Positions 10,863-23,100 of a stretch of 64,000 nucleotides of DNA are shown here, in pieces. Source of the DNA: Aralia elata (lineage: Eukaryota > Streptophyta > Magnoliopsida > Apiales > Araliaceae); assembly GCA_034770075.1 (NCBI GenBank), contig CM068385.1:74454272-74518271 (forward strand), given 5' to 3'. Position 1 is the first letter of the stretch. Every line of letters starts with the position of its first letter. The position numbers and the translations under genes were made by a program. The notes under the pieces were generated by a model. The model saw nothing but the letters and a program-made list of their open reading frames with translations, was not told the DNA's origin and searched no databases.

Positions 10863-11759
10863 TTTCAGCCCATCCCCATACCATAGCTGCTGATTTCCTT
10901 GTTTGAGAGTTCCCAATTAGAAATTAGGGTTTTAACTTGTGAGAAGATACAGAGAGAAGAGGGAACAGGGGAAGGCCATTGTGAATGAGCGGCTGGGTGC
11001 ATTACTTCGGACGGCGACGAAGGACGGCAACTCGAAACACCCGAAGGTATATCGAGCTGTGATAGTTTTAGGTTTGGTATAATTTTCTTTCTTGATTTCC
11101 CTTCTTCTGAACTTAGTTGGTGCTACCCATGTTGTGGGTTGGCCTCTTTGAGAATTTATCTGTATTGGAGTATGTTAATGTACTTGCCTTGGTTTGGAAA
11201 TTTGACATTATATTACAGTGTTTTGGGAATATACGAATACTTTGATGGTTATGTGAATTTTCTCCTTATCTCCCATCTGTACTTGAAAATTGTATTTATC
11301 CTGGATATTGTGTGTGATATTTGGGTTTAAACCTCTGTATGTTAAAGAACTTCAATGTTCTGGTAATGTGAATTTACACTACAGTTAGTACAGTTTCGTG
11401 TTGCAAGATGCACACTACATGTTCGTCAAAATGCTTGAATGAACTGTTTTCAATGTTGGGGTAACAATTGTTGGGTTGGCGGTATGAATTATAAGGGTCA
11501 ACTTTGGGTTCTTGTATATGATAATGCTTGGCTAAAACTCAGCATATCATATGTAATTGTGAGAAAATTTCTACCTGTTGTACGGAATGTTAATTCGGGT
11601 GGCTTATTGTACTGAACAATGAATGTTGGTTAGGCTGAAAATCAAATTGAAGGGACTTCATACATTATCAGTGAGTGTGGATACAACAATTGGTCTAGTT
11701 TATCAAATAACTGTTAACCAAATAAACTATTCTTGCCATGATTATTGGTTATCAACTTA

Positions 11760-12760
11760 AGTTAATAATGTATTTGCAAACTAATTAGTATTATGCTAAT
11801 AAATAAAATTAATAAGAAATTATTTGTGATAAAGTGATTATTAAATATTTAATTATTATTTAACTAACCTTAAATAATAATTGGGTATTGGTATATTAAT
11901 TATTGTTATAGGTAAGGATAATACATATTTAATTATTATTTATAATAATTAAATATGAGTAAGGTTAAAAAAAATAATTATTTATTATTTATTAATAAAT
12001 AATAAATAAAGATAATAAATATTTAATTATTATTTTAATTAATAATTAAGTATACATAAAGTTAATAATTTAATTATTTATTATTTATCCTTTAATAATA
12101 AATAAAGCTAATAAATATTTGATTATTGTTTAACTACTATTAAATAATAATCAAGTATGGATAAAATTAATAGATTAACTATTTATTATTTATCCTTAAA
12201 TAATAAATAAAGCTAATAAATATTTGATTATTGCTTAATTACTATTAAATAATAATCAAGTATGAATTAAGTTAATAATTTGATTATTTGTCAATAAGTG
12301 ATAAATAAAGATAACAAATATTCAATGAAATAAATTATTTATTATTTATCAATAAATAATAGATAAAGATAATAAATATTTAACTATTATTTAAGTAATA
12401 ATAATTAAGTATGAATATAGTTAATAAAATGATTATTTATTATTTAACATTAAATAATAAATAAAGATAATAAATATTTAATTATTATTTAATTAATATT
12501 AAATGATAATTAAGTATGAACAAGGTTAACAAATAATTATTTATTATTTATCGATAAATAATAAATAAAGGTAATAAATATTTAATTGTTATTTAATCTT
12601 AAATAATAATTAAGTATAAGTAAAGTTAATAAATAATTACTTATTATTTATCAATAAATAATAAATAAAGATAATAAATATTTAATTGTTATTCAAATGA
12701 TATTTGATAATAATTAAGCATGACAAAAGGTAATGAAATAATGATTATCATAATAAATAA
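11760..12760 (+). repeat. AT-rich degenerate tandem and inverted repeat block in 5' LTR
   Basis: About 1 kb of almost pure A+T is built from variants of AATAAATAAAGATAATAAAT and TATTTAATTATTATTTAA, in a loose period of roughly 90-100 bp. Sense and antisense versions alternate (ATTATTTATTATTTAT against ATAAATAATAAATAA), so it can fold extensively. It lies downstream of the TATA box. The same block is at about 21980-22980. Confidence 0.8.
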
Positions 12761-14089
12761 GGATTGTTAAACCATGTTCAGGGACAGATAATGGTAATAA
12801 ATCCGGGAAACCAAAGAATAAGTAATCATGATTAGCTACCATCAAGTTAATAGCTAAAGATTATTAATTTCTGTTTAGCTAATGTTAATTAGTAACTAAA
12901 TATAGATGGTGAATTTTACCTGTTGAGTAAAAGGGTATAGTGAGAGGTGCCAATATACAACTGTTAATTGATAAATCGACTTTACCCAATGATAGGTCAC
13001 TCGAGATCAATTAATTAAAGCTAAACTATATCTGTAGCTGAGCAAACAGGCAAGTTCCTAACCCTAAACTTCTTACATTATTGCAAGTTCTTCTTTACTT
13101 AACTTTTACAAATTTCTAAGCCTTATGCACTATTTTTCATTCGTGCAAAAAGGTATATATATACTGTTGCAAGTTATTCCTTAAGCTTGACTTTTTATCT
13201 CCAAGCATGCCATAAGTGGTCTAATTACTTTCTAAATTATTCCACATCTGTATATTTATTGACATTCGCACTCGTGCATTTGAATTTGTACATTTATTTA
13301 AGTTCCGAGATTTAGGAACTATTCCTAATTAAGTCTGAACCTTTGTTCGGTCAGACAAAGTATGTGAAAATTATAAAAGCTATCCGAACCAATCAATGGT
13401 GAGGATTCTTAGACTGTATGAACACCCCTTTATTTATAGGGGAGTACCCCACGTACCGTATATAAGGTACAAATAGCAGAATTAAAATGTTATGCATATA
13501 CATAGGGTACGCGAGACTGATCCCCTCAAGTACGTTATTCTGTAGCCAGTAACCAGAGGGTCAACCAGCTATTGACTCCTTTGGAAGTTATCGTTCAAAG
13601 TCTATTTGACTATCAATTGTTCTAAAAGCAATTATTGCCCTTGCTTCTGATTTTTTTTTCTCTAATGTTGAAATCCCTTTAATATCCCTTCATCATGATA
13701 TATCTTTATTGTTGCACTTTAAACTTGCTGGGCAAACTCGTTGCTCATTCTTGCTATATCATGACTTCATTGCAGCTAAACCCGAGACGTCAGGGAAGAA
13801 CAAAGGGAAAGAAAAGATGAAATGATAGACTTCTCGTAGCAGACTTTAGATGCATGTGTTAGTTAATTACTGTTGATGTAATTTAAACCCTGATAGCTAT
13901 TTAGGGTATGGATTGTGTAAATATTTAAGGTTAATCGTATTCTGGGACTAGTAACACCTTGTAATGAACAACGTATGTTTATTTATTCCGTATTTTAGAT
14001 ACCATATGTTGTTATAGGTGGATGTTTATGTTGGATCGTGATGACCGGATCCGGGTATTTGGAGACCCGAATTTGGGGGCGTCACAGGT

Positions 14090-14102
14090 TGGTATCAGAG
14101 CC
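14090..14102 (+). other. Primer-binding site, tRNA-iMet type (Tekay-2)
   Basis: TGGTATCAGAGCC lies three bases after the 5' LTR end. It matches the 3' end of plant initiator tRNA-Met. Confidence 0.95.
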
Positions 14103-14303
14103 GTAGGTTATGAACTTTAGGATCGCGAAACCTAGGTTATAACCTTCATAGTAAACTCGTATTGAGCATTAGGAGATAAATCGAGGAGATTTATCATATG
14201 TGGTTTTGATGAATTGGGGAATTCATCGAGTCGAGTAGTACCCAATGAAATATAACTTCATTTCTTCAATGAATATATTTTATTGTTGTACTAATGTTAG
14301 TTT

Positions 14304-15149
14304 TTGTGTATTTGTAGGATAACTGCTGTAGGGGAGACCAGTGGAGCCCGTGAGGAGGAGGAGATATTTACAGACATACCAGTAGTTTCGGAGCAGCTGG
14401 TGGGCTATGCTCCTACTGCCCCAGGATTTTTACAGGAGGAGTCCGAGCCGGAGGAGGACTACCTTAGGGAGCTACCAGAGCCGGTGGTAGGTAGAGTCAT
14501 GAGGTCGGGCAGTCAGGATCCAGAGGCTGAGGAGGAGGACCCCGAGACCGAGGGGGAGGAGCCACCTGCTGATGTTGATGGCATGGGGTCCACTGCCGAT
14601 GATATTATCGAGGGGTTGACTGACAGAAATGAGGAGCTGGAGGCTCGGATTGCTCATTTGGAGGAGCAAAACCAGACCCATCAGTTTATGGAGGACCAGT
14701 ACAGGGACCTGGCCTACCAGCTCGAGCATGACTTAGGGGTGGCTAAGGTACAGCTGCAGGGCTACGAGTCCTCAGCACAGCAGGTCGGACCACTGCTACA
14801 TCAGTTAGTGGCCCGAAACGCTGAGTTGAGGGAGAGACTGGAGCAGAGGGATTTACAGATCGCCCACCTGAGGGCGAAACAGGAGGCTATGAGGTTCGAG
14901 GCTGGACTGGAGGTGGCTGCGAGGATGGGCGTCAGGGAGGCCTGGGCCAGGGAGGCCAGGAGGGTTGATCAGCTAGAGGACCAGTTAGAGGCCAGATCTG
15001 TGAGGATAGAGACCCTAGGCCATGCCCTAGATGCAGCTTACAGGAGACCCCGGACTGAGATAGGGGAGTCCAGTCGCTCTGTTCGTCGCAGGGTCGGGGA
15101 TGGAGCATTCTCTGGTCAGCAGGCTCGGATCCGTCGTGATGGGCAGTGA
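14304..15149 (+). CDS. Accessory coiled-coil protein ahead of gag (Tekay-2)
   Basis: This is an intact 281-codon frame between primer site and gag, a place where chromoviruses normally have only leader. Residues ~14-100 are very acidic (Glu/Asp/Pro-rich); residues ~105-250 form a long heptad-type coiled coil (for example LTDRNEELEARIAHLEEQN); the C-terminus is Arg-rich. There is no membrane segment or known domain. The frame has no ATG at its beginning (TTG at 14304); the first in-frame ATG is 14499. Just upstream, a T-rich stretch ending TTTGTAG at 14311-14317 looks like a plant 3' splice site, so a spliced upstream exon may supply the start. Ogre/Tat elements have an ORF before gag, but I see no resemblance. 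The frame is open while pol is broken. Confidence 0.65.
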   Translation: MCICRITAVGETSGAREEEEIFTDIPVVSEQLVGYAPTAPGFLQEESEPEEDYLRELPEPVVGRVMRSGSQDPEAEEEDPETEGEEPPADVDGMGSTADDIIEGLTDRNEELEARIAHLEEQNQTHQFMEDQYRDLAYQLEHDLGVAKVQLQGYESSAQQVGPLLHQLVARNAELRERLEQRDLQIAHLRAKQEAMRFEAGLEVAARMGVREAWAREARRVDQLEDQLEARSVRIETLGHALDAAYRRPRTEIGESSRSVRRRVGDGAFSGQQARIRRDGQ

Positions 15150-15542
15150 TTTGATGGAGCAGTTGATTTTCTTTAGTACAGTCAGTCCCACTTTTTGTCA
15201 CATTAGGGACATATTTATGTTGTCTTGTGAAGCTTTATATCTGTATTTATGCTTGGGGTAGCAGTTAAACCCCAACTTTTGTGATCTTTAGGGATGAAAG
15301 GTTAGGATTCCCCACTTTTGTCTCAGGGGGAAATGATTGATAGGACACACAGTGGTACATTTATAGAAGTATGCCACAGGTTTAGTCCTTGTACAAACAG
15401 TGGTATATCAATATAAATGCAATGGTTTCATTTGAATTAAGTGTGTTGATAGATGTTTTTACCTTTGATCGTTAATTTTAATGATATATTGTGTAAAATA
15501 TAAAACTATAGGTAAAAGTCAGCGGATTTTCCTTATCCAAAC
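15150..15542 (+). other. Spacer between accessory ORF and gag (Tekay-2)
   Basis: About 390 bp without an ORF, T-rich, with a short GGGATGAAAGG-type purine stretch near 15290 and no strong motif. It may hold the ribosome access or splice signals for gag. Confidence 0.4.
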
Positions 15543-18134
15543 ATGCCGCCAAGAGGACGACCACGTAACCAGCGAGTTGAGGAATCAGAAAGCGAAGTTG
15601 GAAATTAATCCAACCCGATGAGAATGTTTGCAGAAATGCTGGCAGAAGCCATGCAATCAAGGCCGCCACCTGGAGGGGCCCAAGCAGCAGCCGAGCCAGC
15701 GCATCATCTGGCAAATTTTAAAGACTTCAAATTAGTTGGACCACCTGAGTTCAAGGGAACTCTTAACCCAATCGAAGCGCAGACCTGGATAGAAGAGATA
15801 GAGAAGGTCTTTGAGGTGGCACGGGTGGCAGAGGAACAGAAAACAAGTTTTGCTACCTTCATGTTAAAAGGCGAGGCAAACTACTGGTGGAAGGCCAACA
15901 GAGGCCGAGTGGAAGAAGGCACTGTCGCTTGGGATCGTTTTAAGGAAATGTTCTTGGAAAATTACTTTCCAGAGAGCATGAAGCAAGAGATGGAGATCAA
16001 GTTCCTGGAACTAAAACAAGGGAACATGTCTGTGGCGGAGTACGCAGCTAAGTTCAATGAGTTGGCACGGTTTGCAACTCACCAGGTCAGCACCGAGGAA
16101 AGGAAAGCTCGTAGGTTTGAGCAAGGGTTGAAACCATGGTTATACCGTTCGGTTGCGATACTAAAAATCAAGACATTTGCAGAGTTGATGGAGAGGGCAA
16201 TCATTGCAGAGGGTGGCAGTGAGGCCCTGGCTAAGCATAATCAGGAAAAGAAGAAGGGTCATGAAGGCCAGAAGTCAGGAAGCAGCGGGGGCAGCAACCC
16301 CAATAAGCGCAAATGGAATGAAAGCCAATCACTCGGGAGTAATAAACCCGGAGGAAACCAGTCTGGAGGGGAGGCGAAAAATCCAGGCAGGTGCAGTAAT
16401 TGTGGCAAGAACCACATGGGAGAATGCATGAAGGGAAAGAGTATTTGTTACCGGTGTGGGCAACCGGGGCACATGGCTCCCCAATGTCAGAATAAGCCAA
16501 AGGGGGGATGTTTTTCATGTGGAGCACCCGACCACCAAATGAGGGATTGTCCGAAGAAGAAGGGTGACACCGGGAGTGGCAATAGGAACAACAACAACAG
16601 CGGGAACAATAACCGGCTGAGCTATGGGGCACCAGCCAGTCAAGCTAACAGGCCGACAGCCCGCACGTTCAATATGACCGTCCAGGATGCAATGGAATCC
16701 AAGGACGTGGTGTCAGGTATCATCCCAATCAATGATATAAATGCATATGTGTTATTTGATTCGGGTGCTACTTGCTCTTTTGTTTCCGAAGAATTTGCTA
16801 GTCAATTAAAGTTACCTTGTGAAAAGTTAGAACACCCTATGAACGTAGAAGTAGCAAACAAAGAAATTGTCCCCGTAGAATACATTCATAGGAATTGTTG
16901 TGCTGAATTGCGAGGATTTAAGCTCAATGTGGATTTGATACCAATTCGACTGGGAGAGTTTGACGTAATCCTGGGAATGGATTGGCTATCAATTCACGGA
17001 GCAGTCATTGATTGTAAGAAGAAATGTGTACACCTAAAGACTCCTAATAAGTCGAAGGTGGTATTTTATGGCAGCAAGTCACCAAAACCATCTTGTTGTC
17101 TTACTATGATGCAAACAAGGAGATTACTGAAGAAAGGTTGCGAGTGTTATTTGGCCCATGTGGTCGATACTCATCAGGTCGGGGATGAAATGGGTCAGAT
17201 ACCAATTGTAAGGGAATTCACTGATGTCTTTCCCGATGAACTTCCGGGACTGCCGCCGGACAGGGAAACCGAGTTCGTTATCGATTTGGCACCGGGAACC
17301 GCACCAATATCGAAGCCGCCGTATCGAATGGCACCTATAGAAATGAAAGAGTTGATGGTGCAACTGCAGGAACTGTTAGATAAAGGTTATATCAGACCGA
17401 GCGTGTCCCCGTGGGGAGCGCCAGTTCTGTTTGTAAAGAAGAAAGACGGTTCAATGAGGCTTTGTATCGACTATCGGGAGTTGAACAAAGTTACGATTAA
17501 GAATAGGTATCCACTTCCTAGAATTGACGATCTGTTCGATCAACTCAAGGGAGCGAAATACTTTTCAAAGATCGACTTAAGAACAGGCTATCATCAGCTG
17601 AAGGTGAGGCAAGAAGATATCCCGAAGACTGCATTCAGAACTCGTTACGGGCACTTCGAGTTTCTGGTAATGTCTTTTGGATTGACGAATGCACCAGCAG
17701 CATTCATGGATATGATGAACAGAGTATTCAAGCAGTACTTGGACAAGTTCGTAGTCGTATTCATCGATGACATCTTGGTGTATTCGGAGACAGAGGAGGA
17801 GCATGCTGAACATTTGAAGATTGTATTAGAAGCTCTCAGGAAGGAGAAGTTGTATGCAAAGTTTTCTAAGTGTGAGTTTTGGTTGCAGAGAGTACAATTT
17901 CTGGGTCATGTCATCGACAAGAATGGTGTTTCGGTGGACCCAGCAAAAGTGGAAGCAGTTATCAACTGGGAACAGCCGAAGACGCCGACAGAGATCCGGA
18001 GTTTCTTGGGATTAGCGGGGTACTATCGGAGATTCATCCAGGATTTTTCAAAAATAGCATCGCCGTTGACCAATCTCACCAGGAAAACAGTCAAGTTTGG
18101 TCGGAGAAGTGTGAGGAAAGTTTCATGGAATTGA
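15543..18134 (+). pseudogene. gag-pol: gag, protease and reverse transcriptase (Tekay-2), broken
   Basis: The natural start is probably ATG 15543 (MPPRGRPRNQ, typical of chromovirus gag). A TAA at 15606-15608 stops it after 21 codons, and the long frame resumes at in-frame ATG 15618. Domains in order: gag capsid region (~15720-16200); three zinc knuckles CSNCGKNHMGEC, CYRCGQPGHMAPQC and CFSCGAPDHQMRDC (16390-16560); protease with DSGA (~16760); reverse transcriptase with LPGLPPDRETEF, LFVKKKDGSMRLCIDYRELN and the catalytic FIDD near 17762. A one-base loss around 18090 throws the frame out at the RT/RNase H boundary, ending it at 18134. Apart from those two lesions the domains look intact. Confidence 0.92.
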
Positions 18135-19210
18135 AAAAGAGACTTAGCCAAGCACCGGTGTTGACCTTACCAGACAACACTGGAAGCTTTGTAGTGTATA
18201 GCGACGCGTCACACAAGGGTCTTGGCTGTGTACTGATGCAACACGGCAAGGTCGTGGCATACGCATCGCGTCAGCTGAAGGATTATGAGAAGGGTTATCC
18301 GGCTCACGACCTGGAGTTAGCCGCGGTGGTGTTTGCCTTGAAGATTTGGAGGCACTACCTATACGGTGAGAAGTGCGAGATATATACGGATCACAAAAGT
18401 CTGAAATATATTTTCACTCAAAAGGAGCTGAACATGAGACAACGCCGATGGTTAGAATTGATCAAGGACTACGACTGTGAAATTCTGTACCATCCGGGCA
18501 AAGCAAATGTAGTGGCTGATGCCTTAAGCAGGAAAGGCAAGGTGAAATTGATGCAGCTGACGGTTCAAGAGGAATTGGTAAAGGACTTTGAACGTCTGGA
18601 ACTGGAGGTTAGGTATCCAATGGAGGCGGACAATAAATTGTTTACTGTAACGGCGGGTCCGACTCTACTGGATAAGATATAGGAGGCTCAGGAATTTGAC
18701 GAAGGATGCATTGACATTAAGAAACAATTATCGGAGGGAAAAGCATCGAAGTACAAGGTTGACAGCGCAGGATTGCTGAGATTCGAGGGAAGGATCTGGA
18801 TACCCTACGTACCGGACCTAAGGGAGGAGATTTTACAGGAGGCCCATAATACGAGATTTTCGGTACATCCGGGTAGCACCAAGATGTATCAAGATCTTCG
18901 TCAGCATTATTGGTGGCCGCATTTGAAGGGGGAAGTTGCAGAATTCGTCAGCCGGTGTTTAACTTGTCAGAGGATCAAGGCAGAGCACCAACGGCCGAGC
19001 GGATTGTTGCAACCCTTAGAGATTCCCGAGTGGAAGTGGGAGCACATTACTATGGATTTTGTGGTAGGACTCCCGACAACACAAAAGGGTCTAGACGCCA
19101 TCTGGGTGATCGTAGATCGATTGACCAAGTCTGCCCACTTTCTACCGATCAAGATCAGGTACAAATTGGAGCAGTTGGCGAAGCTTTACGTGAAGGAGAT
19201 AGTATCGTGA
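18097..19210 (+). pseudogene. pol: RNase H and integrase N-terminus and core (Tekay-2), broken
   Basis: This continues pol in the shifted frame. RNase H has VVYSDASHKGLGCVLM and IYTDHKSLKYIF. Integrase has its zinc-binding Cys pair (CLTCQRIKAEH) and the first catalytic Asp (ITMDFVVGLP). Stops at 18680-18682 (TAG) and 19208-19210 (TGA) interrupt it; the second aligns with an Arg codon in Tekay-1 (AGA), consistent with CGA-to-TGA. Proteins from a single transcript would end early, so this copy cannot supply integrase. Confidence 0.9.
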
Positions 19211-20092
19211 CATGGAGTGCCGGTGTCTATTGTATCTGACAGAGATCCGCGCTTCACGTCAAATTTTTGGAGAAGTCTACAGGAGAGACTGGGAACACAG
19301 TTAAGAATGAGTACGGCGTATCATCCTCAAACTGATGGTCAGAGTGAGCGAACAATTCAGACTCTAGAGGATATGCTCCGGGCAGTTGTGATGGACTTAA
19401 GTGGCAGCTGGGACGATCACTTGCCACTAGTAGAGTTCGCCTACAACAATAGTTACCATGCTAGTACTGGTATGCCACCCTACGAAGCATTATACGGAAG
19501 AAAGTGTCGAACGCCGTTGTGTTGGGATGAAGTTGGTGAACGGAGGTTGTTGGGACCAGAATTGGTACAACAAACCGTGGAAATCATTAAAGTAATAAGA
19601 CAACGGTTAGTAGCAGCCCAGGATCGCCAGAAGAAGTATGCCGACTTACACCGTCAGAAACGAGATTTTGAAGTTGGTAGCTTTGTGTTTCTGAAGGTAT
19701 CTCCCTGGAAAGGAAAGATCCGTTTTGGGAAGAAGGGCAAGCTGAGCCCTAGGTTCATAGGACCGTTCGAGATTTTGAGGAGAATAGGCGAAGTGGCGTA
19801 CGAGGTAGCATTACCTCCTGAACTTGAGCACATTCACAACGTGTTTCATGTATCAGTGTTGCGTCCGTATAAGCCAGATTACAAACATGTTATTTCCTAT
19901 GAACCAATTCAAGTCGAAAGAGATTTATCGTACGAGGAGATTCCTGTTCAAATACTGGATAGAAAAGAACAGAAGCTGAGGAATAAAATCATTCACTCGG
20001 TGAAAGTTCTCTGGAGGAACCACGCGGTAGAAGAGGCTACGTGGGAACTTGAAGAGAAGATGAGAGCAAACTATCCGCGATTATTTGAGTAA
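19211..20092 (+). pseudogene. pol: Integrase C-terminal half and chromodomain (Tekay-2)
   Basis: Open from the TGA at 19208 to TAA at 20090. It holds the second catalytic Asp (IVSDRDPRF), the catalytic Glu (TDGQSERTIQTLED), the C-terminal integrase domain and a terminal chromodomain (VKVLWRNHAVEEATWELE, ending NYPRLFE). The chromodomain directs integration toward particular chromatin and defines the chromovirus clade. The apparent GTG start at 19217 is an artefact of the upstream stop. Confidence 0.9.
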
Positions 20093-20125
20093 CCTTAGAT
20101 TGAAATTCCGAGGACGGAATTTTTA

Positions 20126-20139
20126 TAAGGGGGAGAGGA
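20126..20139 (+). other. Polypurine tract, Tekay-2
   Basis: The purine-rich ATAAGGGGGAGAGGA stretch is directly before the 3' LTR TG. It primes plus-strand DNA synthesis. Confidence 0.9.
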
Positions 20140-23100
20140 TGTAATGCCCAGGAATTTTTAAAAATCCTGAACAATTTATTTTAACGTATGAAATTCGTTA
20201 TATTTAATTTTTGAATTTAATTGGATCCATGAGGGTATTATTATTTAATTATATAAATAAGTGGTCCAAAAATTTTCTGTACATTAAAGGGACTCACTGA
20301 TAGTTTAAATAAATTAGTGAGTTGACCCTAAGATTTGGTTTGCCAGGAATTTGGGAAATCAATAAATAAATTTATTTTATTAAATAATTCGGATCAAGAA
20401 TTATTGGTAAAACAAGTATTTAACTAATTAATTTAATTAATCACTCAATTAAAATGATAGGATCATAATGTCATTTTGATTGACTGGCCCATTTCTTTTC
20501 CCTTTTATTATATTTCCGTATTAGGCCAAATTCCCCTTTATTTTCCTATTGGGCTATTATTTCTCCATGTTCAGCCGACCCAACCCCTTGGGTCGAGATC
20601 AATCGCATACTGGGTTAAGCCATTTTACAATCGGGTGTGGGGAAAACAAATATGGCCGGCAATTCAATTTGGGGATAACCAAGAGAAGCCAAAACCCCCA
20701 AAAAAAACCCTCAAACCAGAACAGCTAAGCAAGGGAAGATAGAAGCAAACCCTAGCGATTCCAAGCCCTCAATCAGTCAAACCTCTGTCAAAGCTATCCG
20801 TCCATCAGTCGCGCAAGAGACGGGAAGAAGAAGACGCCAGCAAGGGGCTTGAAGAACCATCGGGCAAAACAGGGGAGATATCGACGCAACCGAGCGCCAT
20901 CGTTCGGACCAAGGGTTCGAAACAGTTGGCGATTGGACCGGTGGGGGTTCAACACTCGAGGATTCGCCGGCGAAGATTCAGGCGGGGTGATGGGGGTCAA
21001 TCGACAGCTCGTCCCCTCTCCTTACCGTCGGTCATTGACCAGCCATTAAGGGTATTGTCCAAATTAGTCGCCCTCTATAAATTTCAGCCCATCCCCATAC
21101 CATAGCTGCTGATTTCCTTGTTTGAGAGTTCCCAATTAGAAATTAGGGTTTTAACTTGTGAGAAGATACAGAGAGAAGAGGGAACAGGGGAAGGCCATTG
21201 TGAATGAGCGGCTGGGTGGATTACTTCGGACGGCGACGAAGGACGGCAACTCGAAACACCCGAAGGTATATCGAGCTGTGATAGTTTTAGGTTTGGTATA
21301 ATTTTCTTTCCTGATTTCCCTTCTTCTAAACTTAGTTGGTGCTGCCCATGTTGTGGGTTGGCCTCTTTGAGAATTTATCTGTATTGGAGTATGTTAATGT
21401 ACTTGCCTTGGTTTGGAAATTTGACATTATATTACAGTGTTTTGGGAATATACGAATATTGTGATGGTTATGTGAATTTTCTCCTTATCTCCCATCTGTA
21501 CTTGAAAATTGTATTTATCCTGGATATTGTGTGTGATATTTGGGTTTAAACCTCTGTATGTTAAAGAACTTCAATGTTCTGGTAATGTGAATTTACACTA
21601 CAGTTAGTACAGTTTCGTGTTGCAAGATGCACACTACATGTTCGTCAAAATGCTTGAATGAACTGTTTTCAATGTTGGGGTAACAATTGTTGGGTTGGCG
21701 GTATGAATTATAAGGGTCAACTTTGGGTTCTTGTATATGATAATGCTTGGCTAAAACTCAGCATATCATATGTAATTGTGACAAAATTTCTACCTGCTGT
21801 ACGGAATGTTAATTCGGGTGGCTTATTGTACTGAACAATGAATGTTGGTTAGGCTGAAAATCAAATTGCAGGGACTTCATACATTATCAGTGAGTGTGGA
21901 TACAACAATTGGTCTAGTTTATCAAATAACTGTTAACCAAATAAACTATTCTTGCCATGATTATTGGTTATCAACTTAAGTTAATAATGTATTTGCAAAC
22001 TAATTAGTATTATGCTAATAAATAAAATTAATAAGAAATTATTTGTGATAAAGTGATTATTAAATATTTAATTATTATTTAACTAACCTTAAATAATAAT
22101 TAGGTATTGGTATATTAATTATTGTTATAGGTAAGGATAATACATATTTAATTATTATTTATAATAATTAAATATGAGTAAGGTTAAAAAAAATAATTAT
22201 TTATTATTTATTAATAAATAATAAATAAAGATAATAAATATTTAATTATTATTTTAATTAATAATTAAGTATACATAAAGTTAATAATTTAATTATTTAT
22301 TATTTATCCTTTAATAATAAATAAAGCTAATAAATATTTGATTATTGTTTAACTACTATTAAATAATAATCAAGTATGGATAAAATTAATAGATTAACTA
22401 TTTATTATTTATCCTTAAATAATAAATAAAGCTAATAAATATTTGATTATTGCTTAATTACTATTAAATAATAATCAAGTATGAATTAAGTTAATAATTT
22501 GATTATTTGTCAATAAGTGATAAATAAAGATAACAAATATTCAATGAAATAAATTATTTATTATTTATCAATAAATAATAGATAAAGATAATAAATATTT
22601 AACTATTATTTAAGTAATAATAATTAAGTATGAATATAGTTAATAAAATGATTATTTATTATTTAACATTAAATAATAAATAAAGATAATAAATATTTAA
22701 TTATTATTTAATTAATATTAAATGATAATTAAGTATGAACAAGGTTAAACAAATAATTATTTATTATTTATCGATAAATAATAAATAAAGGTAATAAATA
22801 TTTAATTGTTATTTAATCTTAAATAATAATTAAGTATAAGTAAAGTTAATAAATAATTACTTATTATTTATCAATAAATAATAAATAAAGATAATAAATA
22901 TTTAATTGTTATTCAAATGATATTTGATAATAATTAAGCATGACAAAAGGTAATGAAATAATGATTATCATAATAAATAAGGATTGTTAAACCATGTTCA
23001 GGGACAGATAATGGTAATAAATCCGGGATAACCAAAGAATAAGTAATCATGATTAGCTACCATCAAGTTAATAGCTAAAGATTATTAATTTCTGTTTAGC

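Larger units (their letters stand above)
9920..14086 (+). repeat. 5' LTR of Tekay-2, 4167 bp
   Basis: Starts TGTAATGCCCAGG and ends GGGGGCGTCACA. It has a TATA box at 10857, an AT-rich degenerate repeat block at 11760-12760 and the shared Tekay box near 13721. Open frames around 10256-10886 and 11139-11330 recur almost unchanged in the 3' LTR and look like chance frames, not genes. Confidence 0.95.

Noticed and set aside
10256..11330. Open frames in the Tekay-2 5' LTR (and 20476-21549 in the 3' LTR)
   Set aside because: Overlapping frames on both strands with no domain; they duplicate only because the LTRs are duplicated. A one-base indel between the LTRs shifts one of them.
14090..14102. 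tRNA-like sequence at the primer sites
   Set aside because: Only the 13-18 bases complementary to tRNA 3' ends are present; no cloverleaf, so no tRNA gene.
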